The translations under genes were made by a program, and so were the position numbers. Of a DNA stretch of 64,000 nucleotides, positions 37,258 to 45,311 are shown piece by piece. How positions within the stretch are numbered: the stretch's first letter is position 1; each line of letters begins with the position of its first letter. Source of the DNA: Ruegeria sp. YS9. Lineage in GTDB: Bacteria; Pseudomonadota; Alphaproteobacteria; Rhodobacterales; Rhodobacteraceae. Below the pieces are notes generated by a model. That model had not been told where the DNA came from, did no database searches, and saw only the letters and a list, made by a program, of their open reading frames with translations. The stretch lies in assembly GCF_024628725.1 (NCBI RefSeq), contig NZ_CP102409.1:405001-469000 (forward strand), in the 5' to 3' direction.

Positions 37258-37485
37258 CTAACCGCCGAGGTACACCCCCTTTTGAGGACGAAAAAAGACC
37301 TTCTGATCGTGCAGCTTGCCCAGAAGTTCGTGAATGCGCCGCAATGTGTCTTCCCGGCTGGTCCTGCTGTTCTCTGGTTCGTCCAGTGCAGCTTGTGACA
37401 ACGTCGCGATCGAACCGCGCAATGCCGTTTCAATCAGATCCATATCCTCGACCGATAGCTCGATCATGTCGTTGTACTGGGGCAT
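37258..37485 (-). CDS. Small conserved protein of unknown function
   Basis: A 75-residue acidic protein (MPQYNDMIELSVEDMDLIET at its start) predicted to be helical, with HELLGKLHDQKVFFRP near the end. I do not recognise a named family, but proteins of this kind occur in related bacteria. It is convergent with the MFS gene (8 bp apart) and lies just downstream of the rplS-rpmE terminator. Confidence 0.65.
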   Translation of the reverse strand: MPQYNDMIELSVEDMDLIETALRGSIATLSQAALDEPENSRTSREDTLRRIHELLGKLHDQKVFFRPQKGVYLGG

Positions 37486-37600
37486 GTCCGGGTCTCCGTG
37501 GAAGCTGGGCGTTGGTCACCCGGAGTGTAGCATCACTGGGCCTGTGCCAAAACGCATCTTGTCCGCTGTCGCGTCCATAAGACACATGGAAGCTTCCAAG

Positions 37601-37630
37601 AAAAAGGCCGCCCCCAAGGGACGGCCTTTC
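37601..37630 (-). terminator. Intrinsic terminator of rplS-rpmE
   Basis: On the minus strand AAAGGCCGTCCC pairs with GGGCGGCCTTT and is followed by a T-run. The sequence is nearly the same as the rplT terminator at 18691-18724. Confidence 0.88.
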
Positions 37631-37650
37631 GAATGCGAAACCAGTCAGAC

Positions 37651-37872
37651 TTAGAAGCCCAGACCTTCGTATTTCTTTTTGAACTTCGACACGCGGCCGC
37701 CGGCGTCCATCAGGCGCGACGAGCCACCAGTCCATGCAGGGTGCACGGAGGGGTCGATTTCCAGAGCCAGCTGATCGCCTTCGGCGCCCCAGGTGGACTT
37801 CATCTGAACCACGGTGCCATCGGTCATTTTGACGTCGATGACGTGATAATCGGGATGGATGTCTTTTTTCAT
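37651..37872 (-). CDS. rpmE: 50S ribosomal protein L31
   Basis: A 73-residue L31 beginning [20 protein letters not shown]. It lacks the CxxC zinc-binding cysteines, so it is the zinc-free form. It lies 11 bp after rplS and is co-transcribed with it, ending at the terminator at 37601. Confidence 0.97.
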   Translation of the reverse strand: MKKDIHPDYHVIDVKMTDGTVVQMKSTWGAEGDQLALEIDPSVHPAWTGGSSRLMDAGGRVSKFKKKYEGLGF

Positions 37873-37883
37873 CTTTCCGTTCC

Positions 37884-38267
37884 TTACGCTTCGGCGCCAG
37901 CCTTGGGCTTGTAGTTGGTGACTTCTGCGATACGCGCGGATTTACCGCGGCGGGTGCGCAGATAGTACAGTTTGGCGCGACGAACGCGGCCACGGCGGAC
38001 AACGGTGATGCTGTCGATGTTGGTCGAATACAGCGGGAACACACGCTCCACGCCTTCGCCAAACGAAATCTTGCGAACGGTGAACGACCCGGCAATGCCA
38101 TTGCCGTTGTTGCGCGCGATGCAGACGCCTTCGTAGTTCTGCACACGGGTGCGCGACCCTTCGGTCACCTTATAGCCGACACGGATGGTGTCACCGGCTT
38201 TGAAGTCGGGGATGTCTTTCCCCAGGGCGGCAATCTGTTCCGCCTCAAGCTGTGCGATCAGGTCCAT
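37884..38267 (-). CDS. rplS: 50S ribosomal protein L19
   Basis: A 127-residue protein, [20 protein letters not shown] at the start and with [16 protein letters not shown] and [18 protein letters not shown], the L19 signatures. It sits at the 30S-50S interface. In many bacteria it is the last gene of rpsP-rimM-trmD-rplS; here it is separated from trmD by a lipoprotein and a plus-strand GH25 gene. ATG 38267 is chosen because the longer frame has no L19 character. Confidence 0.97.
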   Translation of the reverse strand: MDLIAQLEAEQIAALGKDIPDFKAGDTIRVGYKVTEGSRTRVQNYEGVCIARNNGNGIAGSFTVRKISFGEGVERVFPLYSTNIDSITVVRRGRVRRAKLYYLRTRRGKSARIAEVTNYKPKAGAEA

Positions 38268-38633
38268 CGCAGGTTCTCCTATCTGCTCGTGGTTGGTCCA
38301 CGAAGTTTGGGCACGGCCTGAGAGCTCTTGGTCTTCACCGGGTCCTGCACGCAGCCCGCCAGAGGTCAGATCGAATGTTCCTTTGGTCTGGTCTGATCTG
38401 ACACATCCCCGCCGAAGAAAGCCGGGCTTCAAGCCACCAATCAAACCAAAACACCGGAGTCGCAGAATGCGGCACCGGATTGCGGTCGTTTAAGGGTATT
38501 GTGTGCCGGGATCAAGGACAAATCGTGTGGCAGGCAGTGGGAATCCGCCTTTCGAAAATCACACCGTTGCCACAGCGGTCAGATCAGGCATTCTGAAGAA
38601 AATTGAAAGAGCAGAAATTTCAGACAGGACCCA

Positions 38634-39437
38634 ATGATGCGAATTGCACTTACGCTGACGATTGCAGCCGCCTTGCTTATGTCGTGCGGACGCGGCGGCC
38701 CGAAACCGCAGGTCGTGGAACCCACGCCGGGCGTGGACAGGACAGCACCGTCCGTAATCTACCCTGATTTTGGTGACGCCGATCCGCATGACTGGGACGG
38801 TCGTCATCCCGGATTGTATCCGATCCATGGGCTTGACGTCTCGCGCTGGCAGGGACCGATAGACTGGCGCACGGCCAAAGCTTCGGGCGTGAGCTTTGCG
38901 TTTCTGAAAGCGACCGAAGGCGGCGATGTGGCGGATCCGATGTTCGACGACCACAGGCGCGGTGCGCAGGCGGCGGGCGTACCCTGGGGGGCGTATCACT
39001 ACTATTATTTCTGCCGATCGGCTCGGGAACAGGCGCGTTGGTTCATTCAGAACGTGCCGAAAGGGGCAGACCTGCCGCATGTGCTTGACATGGAGTGGAC
39101 ACCGCATTCCAAGACCTGCACGTTGCGGCCCGATGGCAGAACCATCCGCGCCGAAGCGCAGCGCTTTCTGGACATTCTCGAACGACACTATGGCCGGCGT
39201 CCCATCGTCTATACGACAGTGGATTTCTTCGCGGATACGGATATCGGGCGTTTGCCCAAAACCGAGTTCTGGTTGCGATCCGTTGCGGGCCACCCACGTC
39301 AGGTCTATCCCCGCACCGTCTGGCGGTTTTGGCAATACACCGGCACCGGACTGGTGCCGGGGGTTCAGGGCCGGGTGGACATCAACACGTTCAACGGCAC
39401 CCCAGAGACTTGGGCCAGTTGGAAAGCACGGCGTTAG
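38634..39437 (+). CDS. GH25-type lysozyme lipoprotein
   Basis: A 267-residue muramidase-like protein. It has a lipoprotein signal peptide with the lipobox LLMSC near residue 18, so it is probably anchored in the outer or inner membrane facing the periplasm. The GH25 catalytic domain shows GLDVSRWQGPIDW, KATEGGDVADPMF and the acid pair in HVLDMEWT. It would cut the MurNAc-GlcNAc bond of peptidoglycan. It is on the opposite strand from the trmD and rplS genes around it and overlaps the following lipoprotein gene by 4 bp tail to tail. Confidence 0.9.
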   Translation: MMRIALTLTIAAALLMSCGRGGPKPQVVEPTPGVDRTAPSVIYPDFGDADPHDWDGRHPGLYPIHGLDVSRWQGPIDWRTAKASGVSFAFLKATEGGDVADPMFDDHRRGAQAAGVPWGAYHYYYFCRSAREQARWFIQNVPKGADLPHVLDMEWTPHSKTCTLRPDGRTIRAEAQRFLDILERHYGRRPIVYTTVDFFADTDIGRLPKTEFWLRSVAGHPRQVYPRTVWRFWQYTGTGLVPGVQGRVDINTFNGTPETWASWKARR

Positions 39438-39859
39438 GAGTTCGGTGTTCCGTAGGTTTCAATAGTGCCGCCCCCGACCAGGTGGTCCAGCCGCCGTTCG
39501 CGTTCGTCACCGAAAGCATTGCGCACCCAGAACGACTCACCCGCGGTCAGTTCGCGTCGTTCGAAACCGCGTGCACGCAGGCAGCGGTCAACCTGATCGA
39601 TTTCACCCTGCGCGCGCAACTCGTCCTGAAACGGTGCGGTGACCGCAGGCCCGATGACGATGCCCCAAAGCAGGATATTGGTTGCATATCCACCGATTAC
39701 GGCGCTGTTGCCGCCCTCGTCAGCTTCCTGAGAACAGGAATCAACGGCAACCTTCGCAGAATGCAGATTGTGACCGGCTTGCGTCGGAACGGACATCCCG
39801 AGCGGTTTGGTGGTGCAGGCGGAGGCAACCAGTAACATACCAAGAAATAGCTTTTTCAT
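39434..39859 (-). CDS. Lipoprotein of unknown function
   Basis: A 141-residue protein with a lipobox (LLVASAC, Cys15). The mature part has a glycine-rich hydrophobic stretch (AVIGGYATNILLWGIVIGPA) that may enter the membrane, and CLRARGFERRELT near the end. No family recognised. Its 3' end meets the GH25 gene; the pairing of two envelope lipoproteins suggests a shared envelope role, but this is weak. Confidence 0.7.
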   Translation of the reverse strand: MKKLFLGMLLVASACTTKPLGMSVPTQAGHNLHSAKVAVDSCSQEADEGGNSAVIGGYATNILLWGIVIGPAVTAPFQDELRAQGEIDQVDRCLRARGFERRELTAGESFWVRNAFGDERERRLDHLVGGGTIETYGTPNS

Positions 39860-39994
39860 AATGCCTTCTGTTTCACTTCTTGTTGCCCAAAAAAACCTAT
39901 GGGACCTGGAGGTGAATAAGTTCAGGTACGTTCAACTTCAAATGGCATTCTGACAAACATCGAAACTGAGGCATCCCGGCCACAACAAGTGGGT

Positions 39995-40804
39995 CTAGTC
40001 CTGGGTTTCCGATGTGGCTTTGACATATTCCGTCCAGATATCAGGACGCCGTTCGCGCGTGATGTCTTGTGCCATTTTATGCCGCCATTCCGCGATCCGG
40101 CCATGATGGCCCGACATCAGAACCTCGGGGATCGGACGCCCTTTCCAATCTGCGGGGCGGGTATACTGGGGGTGCTCCAGCAGACCCGAGGCAAAGCTTT
40201 CCTCTTCGGTCGAAGCCTGATTTCCAAGCACTCCGGGAATTAGCCGTACTGTGGCATCGATCAGGGCTTGTGCCGCGATTTCGCCGCCGGTCATGACGAA
40301 ATCACCCAACGACACCTCTTGCACGCCATAATGTTCCAAAACGCGCTCGTCCACGCCTTCAAAACGACCGCACAGAAGGGTCATGCCGTCACAACGGGCA
40401 AGATTCTGCATCATGCGCTGATCCATGCGGCGCCCGCGCGGGCTGAGGTAGATCAGCGGCCAGTTCCCTTGAACGCCTGCCATCGCATGCTCGATCGCGT
40501 CACCCAGAACATCGGCCCGCAGAACCATGCCGGCGCCACCCCCGGCCGGGGTGTCATCAACGTTGCGGTGTTTGCCTATACCGAACTGTCGCAAATCCAC
40601 TGTTTCCAGTTGCCAGAGCCCTTCCTGCAAGGCCTTGCCTGTCAGGCTTTCGCCAAGAACACCGGGAAAGGCGGACGGGAACAGAGTGATGATCTTGGCT
40701 TTCCAGACCCCGTGCAGGTCAGGGCTCGGCGTCATCAACTCGCGTGGTTTCAGGGCAGGACGGATCGCCTTGCGGCCATGGGATCTGCTGGGTTTCTCTG
40801 TCAT
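39995..40804 (-). CDS. trmD: tRNA (guanine-37-N1)-methyltransferase
   Basis: A 269-residue SPOUT methyltransferase that modifies G37 of tRNAs and prevents frameshifting. The knot motifs are clear: YLSPRGRRMDQ, LLCGRFEGVDERVLEHY and VSLGDFVMTGGEIAAQALID. It has an N-terminal extension of about 40 residues rich in Lys and Pro before WKAKIITLFP. ATG 40804 overlaps the stop of the upstream P-loop gene (ATGA), so the two are coupled; the much longer open frame upstream is not used. Confidence 0.96.
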   Translation of the reverse strand: MTEKPSRSHGRKAIRPALKPRELMTPSPDLHGVWKAKIITLFPSAFPGVLGESLTGKALQEGLWQLETVDLRQFGIGKHRNVDDTPAGGGAGMVLRADVLGDAIEHAMAGVQGNWPLIYLSPRGRRMDQRMMQNLARCDGMTLLCGRFEGVDERVLEHYGVQEVSLGDFVMTGGEIAAQALIDATVRLIPGVLGNQASTEEESFASGLLEHPQYTRPADWKGRPIPEVLMSGHHGRIAEWRHKMAQDITRERRPDIWTEYVKATSETQD

Positions 40805-41616
40805 GTCTGGCGGGCCAGTTCGTTCTGTGCGGAGTGAATCAGTGCTTTCTTCTGGGCGATCATGGCGGCGTCGTCCAGCGAGGATCGGTTCAGCGCCAGG
40901 ATTTCCTGTAGCACATCGTCTGAAAATGCAGGCGTGCCATGAGCAGGCCCGACAAGCTGTGACGAAAGCTCGGGCGGCAGGTTCAGAAATTCGGCCAACG
41001 GCGCACCCGCACCAAGGCGGTGATTCTGCAACGCCTCCATCCATTCCGTTCTGACGGTAACGGATGGCAGCCGGTTTCGGACGGCGTCAGCGGTTTCCTG
41101 AAGGGATGGCAGATGGGCAAGGTCGGAAGAAAAGGTGTCCAAATCCTGCACCATGCGTGATTTCTGTAAGTCATGGGCCCACAGGCTCCGCAGCCATTGA
41201 TCGCGGGCGCGCAAGGATATGTAGATCGTGATATCGGTCTGATTGCCCAGGAACCGCCGCCGCACGACGCTGACCAGAGTTTCCGCCAGTTCCGGTGCGG
41301 CGCCGTAACCTTCATGCTTGTTTCTGCTGGGGCGCAAGCCTGCGAAATTCTCTTCGCTCAGGATCAACCCCCGGCGTGCGCCGAAATCCAGATCGTCCAG
41401 AAACGCGTGCAGGTGGCTTCCAAAACCCGCCAATGTGGAACCCAGCCGGTAAAGCGAGTGACGCGTGGCCGCCTCGCTCAAGCCGCTGTTGCGCGTCTTG
41501 TAGGGCAGAACCAATGCGAAGCGTGGCCAGATCAGTTTCCGGTTTTCGTGGAGGAAGGACTGTGCTGCGGTCATGCCTGTCTTGTGCAGGCCCAGATGCA
41601 GCAGGACCCGACGCAT
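40801..41616 (-). CDS. Sulfotransferase-like P-loop protein between rimM and trmD
   Basis: A 271-residue protein starting VLLHLGLHKTGMTAAQSFL after the first residues, similar to the PAPS-binding P-loop of sulfotransferases (HKTGTT type), with Met replacing one Thr. The rest, including ILSEENFAGLRPS and IYISLRARDQWLRSLWAHDL, follows the same distant family found near lipopolysaccharide or exopolysaccharide genes. The natural acceptor is unknown. It overlaps trmD by ATGA and the rimM stop by one base, so it is part of the ribosome-maturation operon, an odd location. Confidence 0.75.
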   Translation of the reverse strand: MRRVLLHLGLHKTGMTAAQSFLHENRKLIWPRFALVLPYKTRNSGLSEAATRHSLYRLGSTLAGFGSHLHAFLDDLDFGARRGLILSEENFAGLRPSRNKHEGYGAAPELAETLVSVVRRRFLGNQTDITIYISLRARDQWLRSLWAHDLQKSRMVQDLDTFSSDLAHLPSLQETADAVRNRLPSVTVRTEWMEALQNHRLGAGAPLAEFLNLPPELSSQLVGPAHGTPAFSDDVLQEILALNRSSLDDAAMIAQKKALIHSAQNELARQT

Positions 41617-42119
41617 CAGATCAGGCCTTCGGGCGGGTCGGCCACGATACGGCCTTGTTCCAGATCCACCGTGGGTACAGCTTGCATCGTGAAAGGCAGA
41701 AAAACCGTGGTTTTCAGGCCCGGCCCGTGCAATTCCAACAAGTCCGCGGCCCCGTGGTTCTGCACCGATTTGACCTTGCCCAGCAGGGTGCCTCCGGTGT
41801 CATAGACATCCAGCCCGATCAGATCGTTGTGGTAGAACTCATCATCGGGCAGCGAAGGCAGCTGATCGCGCCTTGCATAAAGGCGCAAACCATTCAGGGC
41901 ATCCGCCTGTTCCTTGGTTTCAACGCCACCAAGGCGGGCCGCGAATCCGTTCTTGATGGTGCGCGTCAATACCACCGGATAACGCTCTTTGCCCGCTTCA
42001 TCGGTCAGCGGCGAATAGGTCTCGATATCTTCGGGAACGGCGCAAAAGCTCTTCAGCCTCACCTCGCCTCGCACACCGTAAGCCCCGGCAATGCTGCCGA
42101 CGCAGATCAGATCAGTCAT
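41616..42119 (-). CDS. rimM: Ribosome maturation factor RimM
   Basis: A 167-residue protein that assists 30S head assembly and binds S19. The N-terminal RimM domain shows [20 protein letters not shown], and the C-terminal PRC-barrel shows [19 protein letters not shown]. The start codon overlaps the end of a 49-codon small membrane protein gene upstream. Confidence 0.96.
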   Translation of the reverse strand: MTDLICVGSIAGAYGVRGEVRLKSFCAVPEDIETYSPLTDEAGKERYPVVLTRTIKNGFAARLGGVETKEQADALNGLRLYARRDQLPSLPDDEFYHNDLIGLDVYDTGGTLLGKVKSVQNHGAADLLELHGPGLKTTVFLPFTMQAVPTVDLEQGRIVADPPEGLI

Positions 42120-42261
42120 TGGCTGCCCCAGTCGTCAAACATATCCCGTTTCTCCATTCGCCAAGCCCGTTGCAGGCTTCGCGCTGGTTGTTGCGCTCGA
42201 AGAACACGCCCACAATAAAGGCGATCAGCAGCAGAATGGGAAGTCGTATCAATCCGAACAT
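42112..42261 (-). CDS. Small single-helix membrane protein upstream of rimM
   Basis: A 49-residue frame: [20 protein letters not shown] begins the protein with one membrane helix, followed by a polar tail with two cysteines ([10 protein letters not shown] and NGICLTTG). ATG 42261 has AGGA five bases upstream. The stop codon lies inside the first codons of rimM, so translation would be coupled. It fills the bluB-rimM gap. Function unknown; the CxnC pair could form a disulfide. Confidence 0.6.
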   Translation of the reverse strand: MFGLIRLPILLLIAFIVGVFFERNNQREACNGLGEWRNGICLTTGAAND

Positions 42262-42267
42262 GAGGTC

Positions 42268-42903
42268 CTACCGTGTTTCGATCGCCAGGCCCTGCGCCCG
42301 GGTTTCCCAGCCGACCTGTTCCAGTTCAGGCGTATCCGACATCTGTTCCGGCCGGCCGACACAGAAATAGCCGATCAGGCGCCAGGTTTCAGGAACATTC
42401 AGATCGCGCTTCATCTTGTCGGGGTCCAGAATGGAAACCCAGCCCAGCCCCAGCCCTTCGACCCGAAGTGCAAGCCAGAACAAAGTGATCGCGGACACGA
42501 CAGAATAGCGCCGCATCTCGGGCATCGTGCCGGCGCCAAGTCCCAGCCCTTTTTCGGTGCTGTCGTCGCAGAAGACGGCCAGTTGCACGGGCGCTTCCTG
42601 CATCCCGGACAGCTTCAGGCTGCTGTACAGCTGCGCCTTGTCACCCGAGTAGCCCGCCAAGGCGTGGTCATTGGCGGTGCGAAAATTCTTCAGCGCTGCG
42701 GCCCTTGCCGCTTCGCTTTCGACGCGGATCACGCGCCAGGGTTCGCTGAGCCCCACCGAAGGGGCCAGTCGAAATGCGTCGAGGCAGCGCGCCAGCACTG
42801 CCTCGTCAATCGCATCGGTGCGGAACCGGCGCACATCCCGCCGGAGCCGCAACAACAGGTCGAACTGCGTGCGAAAATCGTCTGTAAAGGGGTGATCCCG
42901 CAC
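42268..42903 (-). CDS. bluB: 5,6-dimethylbenzimidazole synthase BluB
   Basis: A 211-residue nitroreductase-fold enzyme that breaks down reduced FMN with oxygen to make 5,6-dimethylbenzimidazole, the lower ligand of vitamin B12. BluB features include FRLAPSVGLSEPWRVIRV, the AIGTMPEM-like GLGAGTMPEMRRYSVVSAI and LGLGWVSILDPDKM. No other cobalamin genes are adjacent; it sits between rpsP and rimM, separating the usual ribosomal order. Confidence 0.92.
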   Translation of the reverse strand: MRDHPFTDDFRTQFDLLLRLRRDVRRFRTDAIDEAVLARCLDAFRLAPSVGLSEPWRVIRVESEAARAAALKNFRTANDHALAGYSGDKAQLYSSLKLSGMQEAPVQLAVFCDDSTEKGLGLGAGTMPEMRRYSVVSAITLFWLALRVEGLGLGWVSILDPDKMKRDLNVPETWRLIGYFCVGRPEQMSDTPELEQVGWETRAQGLAIETR

Positions 42904-42915
42904 GCGTGCGCCTGC

Positions 42916-43305
42916 TTATTCTTCTGCTGCGGCTTCTTCTGCCGGAGCAGCAGCGGCCTCGGCTGCTTCAGCAGCCTTGGCGGCTTTCTCTTCGGCGCGC
43001 TCCTGGGCTTTCTTGCCCGGGGTGCCCTTGTTGGGGTTGTTGCGCTCGGCCTTGTCACGGGCACCGGCCGCTTCCAGCATACGCGCGATACGGTCGGTGG
43101 GCTGTGCGCCCTGGTCCAGCCAGTACTGGATGCGCTCCATGTTCATTTTCACGCGCTCTTCGCTGTCTTTCGGCAGCAGCGGGTTGTAGGTGCCCAGTTT
43201 CTCGATGAAACGGCCATCGCGCGGCATGCGGCTGTCAGCAGCCACGATGCGGTAGAAGGGACGCTTTTTCGAGCCGCCGCGGGCGAGACGAATTTTCATT
43301 GCCAT
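42916..43305 (-). CDS. rpsP: 30S ribosomal protein S16
   Basis: A 129-residue protein whose N-terminal 80 residues are standard S16 ([31 protein letters not shown]). It carries an Ala/Glu/Lys-rich C-terminal tail of about 45 residues, common in alphaproteobacteria. It lies between chorismate mutase and bluB on the same strand. Confidence 0.97.
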   Translation of the reverse strand: MAMKIRLARGGSKKRPFYRIVAADSRMPRDGRFIEKLGTYNPLLPKDSEERVKMNMERIQYWLDQGAQPTDRIARMLEAAGARDKAERNNPNKGTPGKKAQERAEEKAAKAAEAAEAAAAPAEEAAAEE

Positions 43306-43376
43306 GGTGGTATCTCCTTTGAATGGCGTATCCGGCGTGGGTGCCGGTTAGTTCTGGTGTTTGTTGAACCGGAGGT

Positions 43377-43673
43377 TCACTCTTGATGCTTCCGGTGGTG
43401 TCGGATGACTTCCTGAATGATGAAATTCAGGAAAGCCTTGGCGAAATCGGGGTCCAGATCGGCTTCATTCGCCAGGTCTTCTAACCGTGCGATCTGCGCA
43501 GCTTCGCGCGAGGGATCGGACGGGGGAAGGTCGTGTTCGGCCTTGAGCTTGCCAACGGCCTGCGTGTGCTTGAACCGCTCGCCCAGCGTATAGACGAGGA
43601 TCGCGTCCAGCCGGTCGATGCTTTCGCGATGCTCTTTCAACAGCGTGGCAGCCTGTGTCACGGGGTTGGTCAT
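43377..43673 (-). CDS. Chorismate mutase (AroQ type)
   Basis: A 98-residue all-helical mutase that turns chorismate into prephenate for phenylalanine and tyrosine synthesis. Visible AroQ features: RESIDRLDAILVYTLGERFK (the R and D of helix 1), KAEHDLPPSDPSREAA and FIIQEVIRHHRKHQ. Its start overlaps the upstream GNAT stop (ATGA). It is a stand-alone enzyme without a regulatory domain. Confidence 0.92.
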   Translation of the reverse strand: MTNPVTQAATLLKEHRESIDRLDAILVYTLGERFKHTQAVGKLKAEHDLPPSDPSREAAQIARLEDLANEADLDPDFAKAFLNFIIQEVIRHHRKHQE

Positions 43674-44209
43674 TGGCCGGTCCTCTCGGTGGTCAAGTCT
43701 ATCTGCGGGTGGCGCCAGATCTGAGCGTGCTTGCCCAGAAGTTCGGCATTCTCAAGCTCAAGCGTTGCACCAAGCCGTTCAGCCAAAGCGCGCGAACGAT
43801 CGTTTGCATGGGCGATGTACGAGATCAAACCGTTCAGGCCCTGGTGCCGGGCGGCATGGTCACGCGCAGCCGATGCAGCTTCAAAGGCCAGCCCCTTGCC
43901 TTCGGCTTCTTCCATCAGGGTCCAACCCAGTTCCGGTTCGGCCCAGCCCGGCACGTAGATCATTCCGGCCCAGCCGACGAATGTGCCGCCGGCCTTTTCG
44001 GTCAGGTGCCACAGGCCATAACCCCGCAGCGCCCAATGACCCAGCCGGTTCGACAACGAGTTCCAGCATTCGAACGCATCCCTGGGGCCGCCCACCATAT
44101 GGCTGCGCGCGGTCGCGAAGAATGCGGTCATCGCCGGCAGGTCATCCAGATGCGGCGCACGCAGGATCAGGCGTTCGGTCTCGAGCGTGGGGATGGTGAA
44201 AGAGGTCAT
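43670..44209 (-). CDS. GNAT acetyltransferase, RimJ/RimL type (third of three)
   Basis: A 179-residue GNAT (TLETERLILRAPHLDDLPAM at its start; EPELGWTLMEEAEGKGLAFE is the acetyl-CoA region). It is closely related to the next gene upstream, with shared LGHWALRGYG, so the two are duplicates. It overlaps both neighbours by ATGA. Substrate unknown; RimJ/L relatives acetylate N-termini of ribosomal proteins or small amines. Confidence 0.88.
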   Translation of the reverse strand: MTSFTIPTLETERLILRAPHLDDLPAMTAFFATARSHMVGGPRDAFECWNSLSNRLGHWALRGYGLWHLTEKAGGTFVGWAGMIYVPGWAEPELGWTLMEEAEGKGLAFEAASAARDHAARHQGLNGLISYIAHANDRSRALAERLGATLELENAELLGKHAQIWRHPQIDLTTERTGQ

Positions 44210-44757
44210 GCGTAAGCCTCCACTCCGCCATTCACCAGATCCGAGGGTGCCGGGTGCCGCCAGATTTCGGACTTTCCGAATTTGGGGTGGTCATAGTGAT
44301 GCTCGAACTGTGCGCCCAGACGCTTGGCCACGGCCTTGCTGGCGTGATTGTCCTGGTCGATCAGTGAAATCGCGGTTTCCCAACCCAGTACATCATAGGC
44401 GTAGGCGCGTGCAGTCAGCGCGGCCTCGGTCGCATAGCCCTTGCCTGTGGCGTGGTTCAACAGGGTCCAGCCGACCTCGGGTTCCGGCCAGCCTTCGGGA
44501 AACCAAAGCCCGATCCGCCCGACATAGGTGCCGGTGTCCTTTTCATCGACGCTCCAATACCCATAGCCGCGCAGGGCCCAGTGGCCCAGCAGAGAGGCAA
44601 CCACCCGCCATACCTCATCCTTGCGCAGGGGACCGCCGACGAACTTCGCAGCGTCGCTGGCAAAGAAGGTAGTGTCCGCGCTGACATCAGCCTCGGACGG
44701 CGCACGCATGATCAGACGTTCGGTTTCCAGCGTCGGGATTGGCATCGCGAATGTCAT
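44206..44757 (-). CDS. GNAT acetyltransferase, RimJ/RimL type (second of three)
   Basis: A 183-residue GNAT beginning TFAMPIPTLETERLIMRAPS, with EVGWTLLNHATGKGYATEAA as the acetyl-CoA loop. It shares long stretches with the following GNAT (KFVGGP versus HMVGGP, LGHWALRGYG). It overlaps the upstream GNAT stop by ATGA. Substrate unknown. Confidence 0.88.
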   Translation of the reverse strand: MTFAMPIPTLETERLIMRAPSEADVSADTTFFASDAAKFVGGPLRKDEVWRVVASLLGHWALRGYGYWSVDEKDTGTYVGRIGLWFPEGWPEPEVGWTLLNHATGKGYATEAALTARAYAYDVLGWETAISLIDQDNHASKAVAKRLGAQFEHHYDHPKFGKSEIWRHPAPSDLVNGGVEAYA

Positions 44758-45311
44758 TCCTGCACCTCGCTGTACCGCCAGACATGCTGGGTTGGTCCAA
44801 AGGCGCTTTCTGCGTTGGCATCACGCGCTGCGCCCAGTCGTTGTGCAAGTGCGTTCGAACGGGTATTGGATTGAGAAACGTAGCTTACGAACTGCCCCGA
44901 TCCGAGCAGGTCAAATCCGAAATCACGCACGGCGGCGCAAGCTTCGGTGGCATAGCCCTGCATGCGGTTTTCAGCGCTGAACATATAGCCAAGTTCCGGT
45001 TCGTGATCGTCCCATTCCAGGCCCAGAACGACGAAGCCAATTGCCCGATCATCATCCCTGAGCGTGACCGAGAACAGCCCGTGACCATGCAGAAGCCAGC
45101 CCGAGGTATAATAGGAAAACTCGGTCCAGGCTTCTCGGTCGGTATCGCCAAAGCTGTCTTTGCAGATCGACGTCCACACCGGCAGGTCGTCCAGAGTGGG
45201 CACACGCAGAACCAGCCGCCGGGTCTGAATGACCGGCAGAGCTGCGCGGTATCGCGCTGCTGCCATCGCCGCCTTTCCGGACGGGGGCTGGGTGCAGCGT
45301 GCTGGCGTCAC
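44754..45311 (-). CDS. GNAT acetyltransferase, RimJ/RimL type (first of three)
   Basis: A 185-residue GNAT (VIQTRRLVLRVPTLDDLPVW near the start, ELGYMFSAENRMQGYATEAC as the acetyl-CoA loop). It is more distant from the other two. It starts inside the end of ffh (ATGA overlap), so its expression is tied to the signal recognition particle gene. Substrate unknown. Confidence 0.87.
   Translation of the reverse strand: MTPARCTQPPSGKAAMAAARYRAALPVIQTRRLVLRVPTLDDLPVWTSICKDSFGDTDREAWTEFSYYTSGWLLHGHGLFSVTLRDDDRAIGFVVLGLEWDDHEPELGYMFSAENRMQGYATEACAAVRDFGFDLLGSGQFVSYVSQSNTRSNALAQRLGAARDANAESAFGPTQHVWRYSEVQE

Noticed and set aside
37651..37872. L31 without zinc cysteines as a novelty
   Set aside because: Zinc-free L31 forms are common and need no special explanation.
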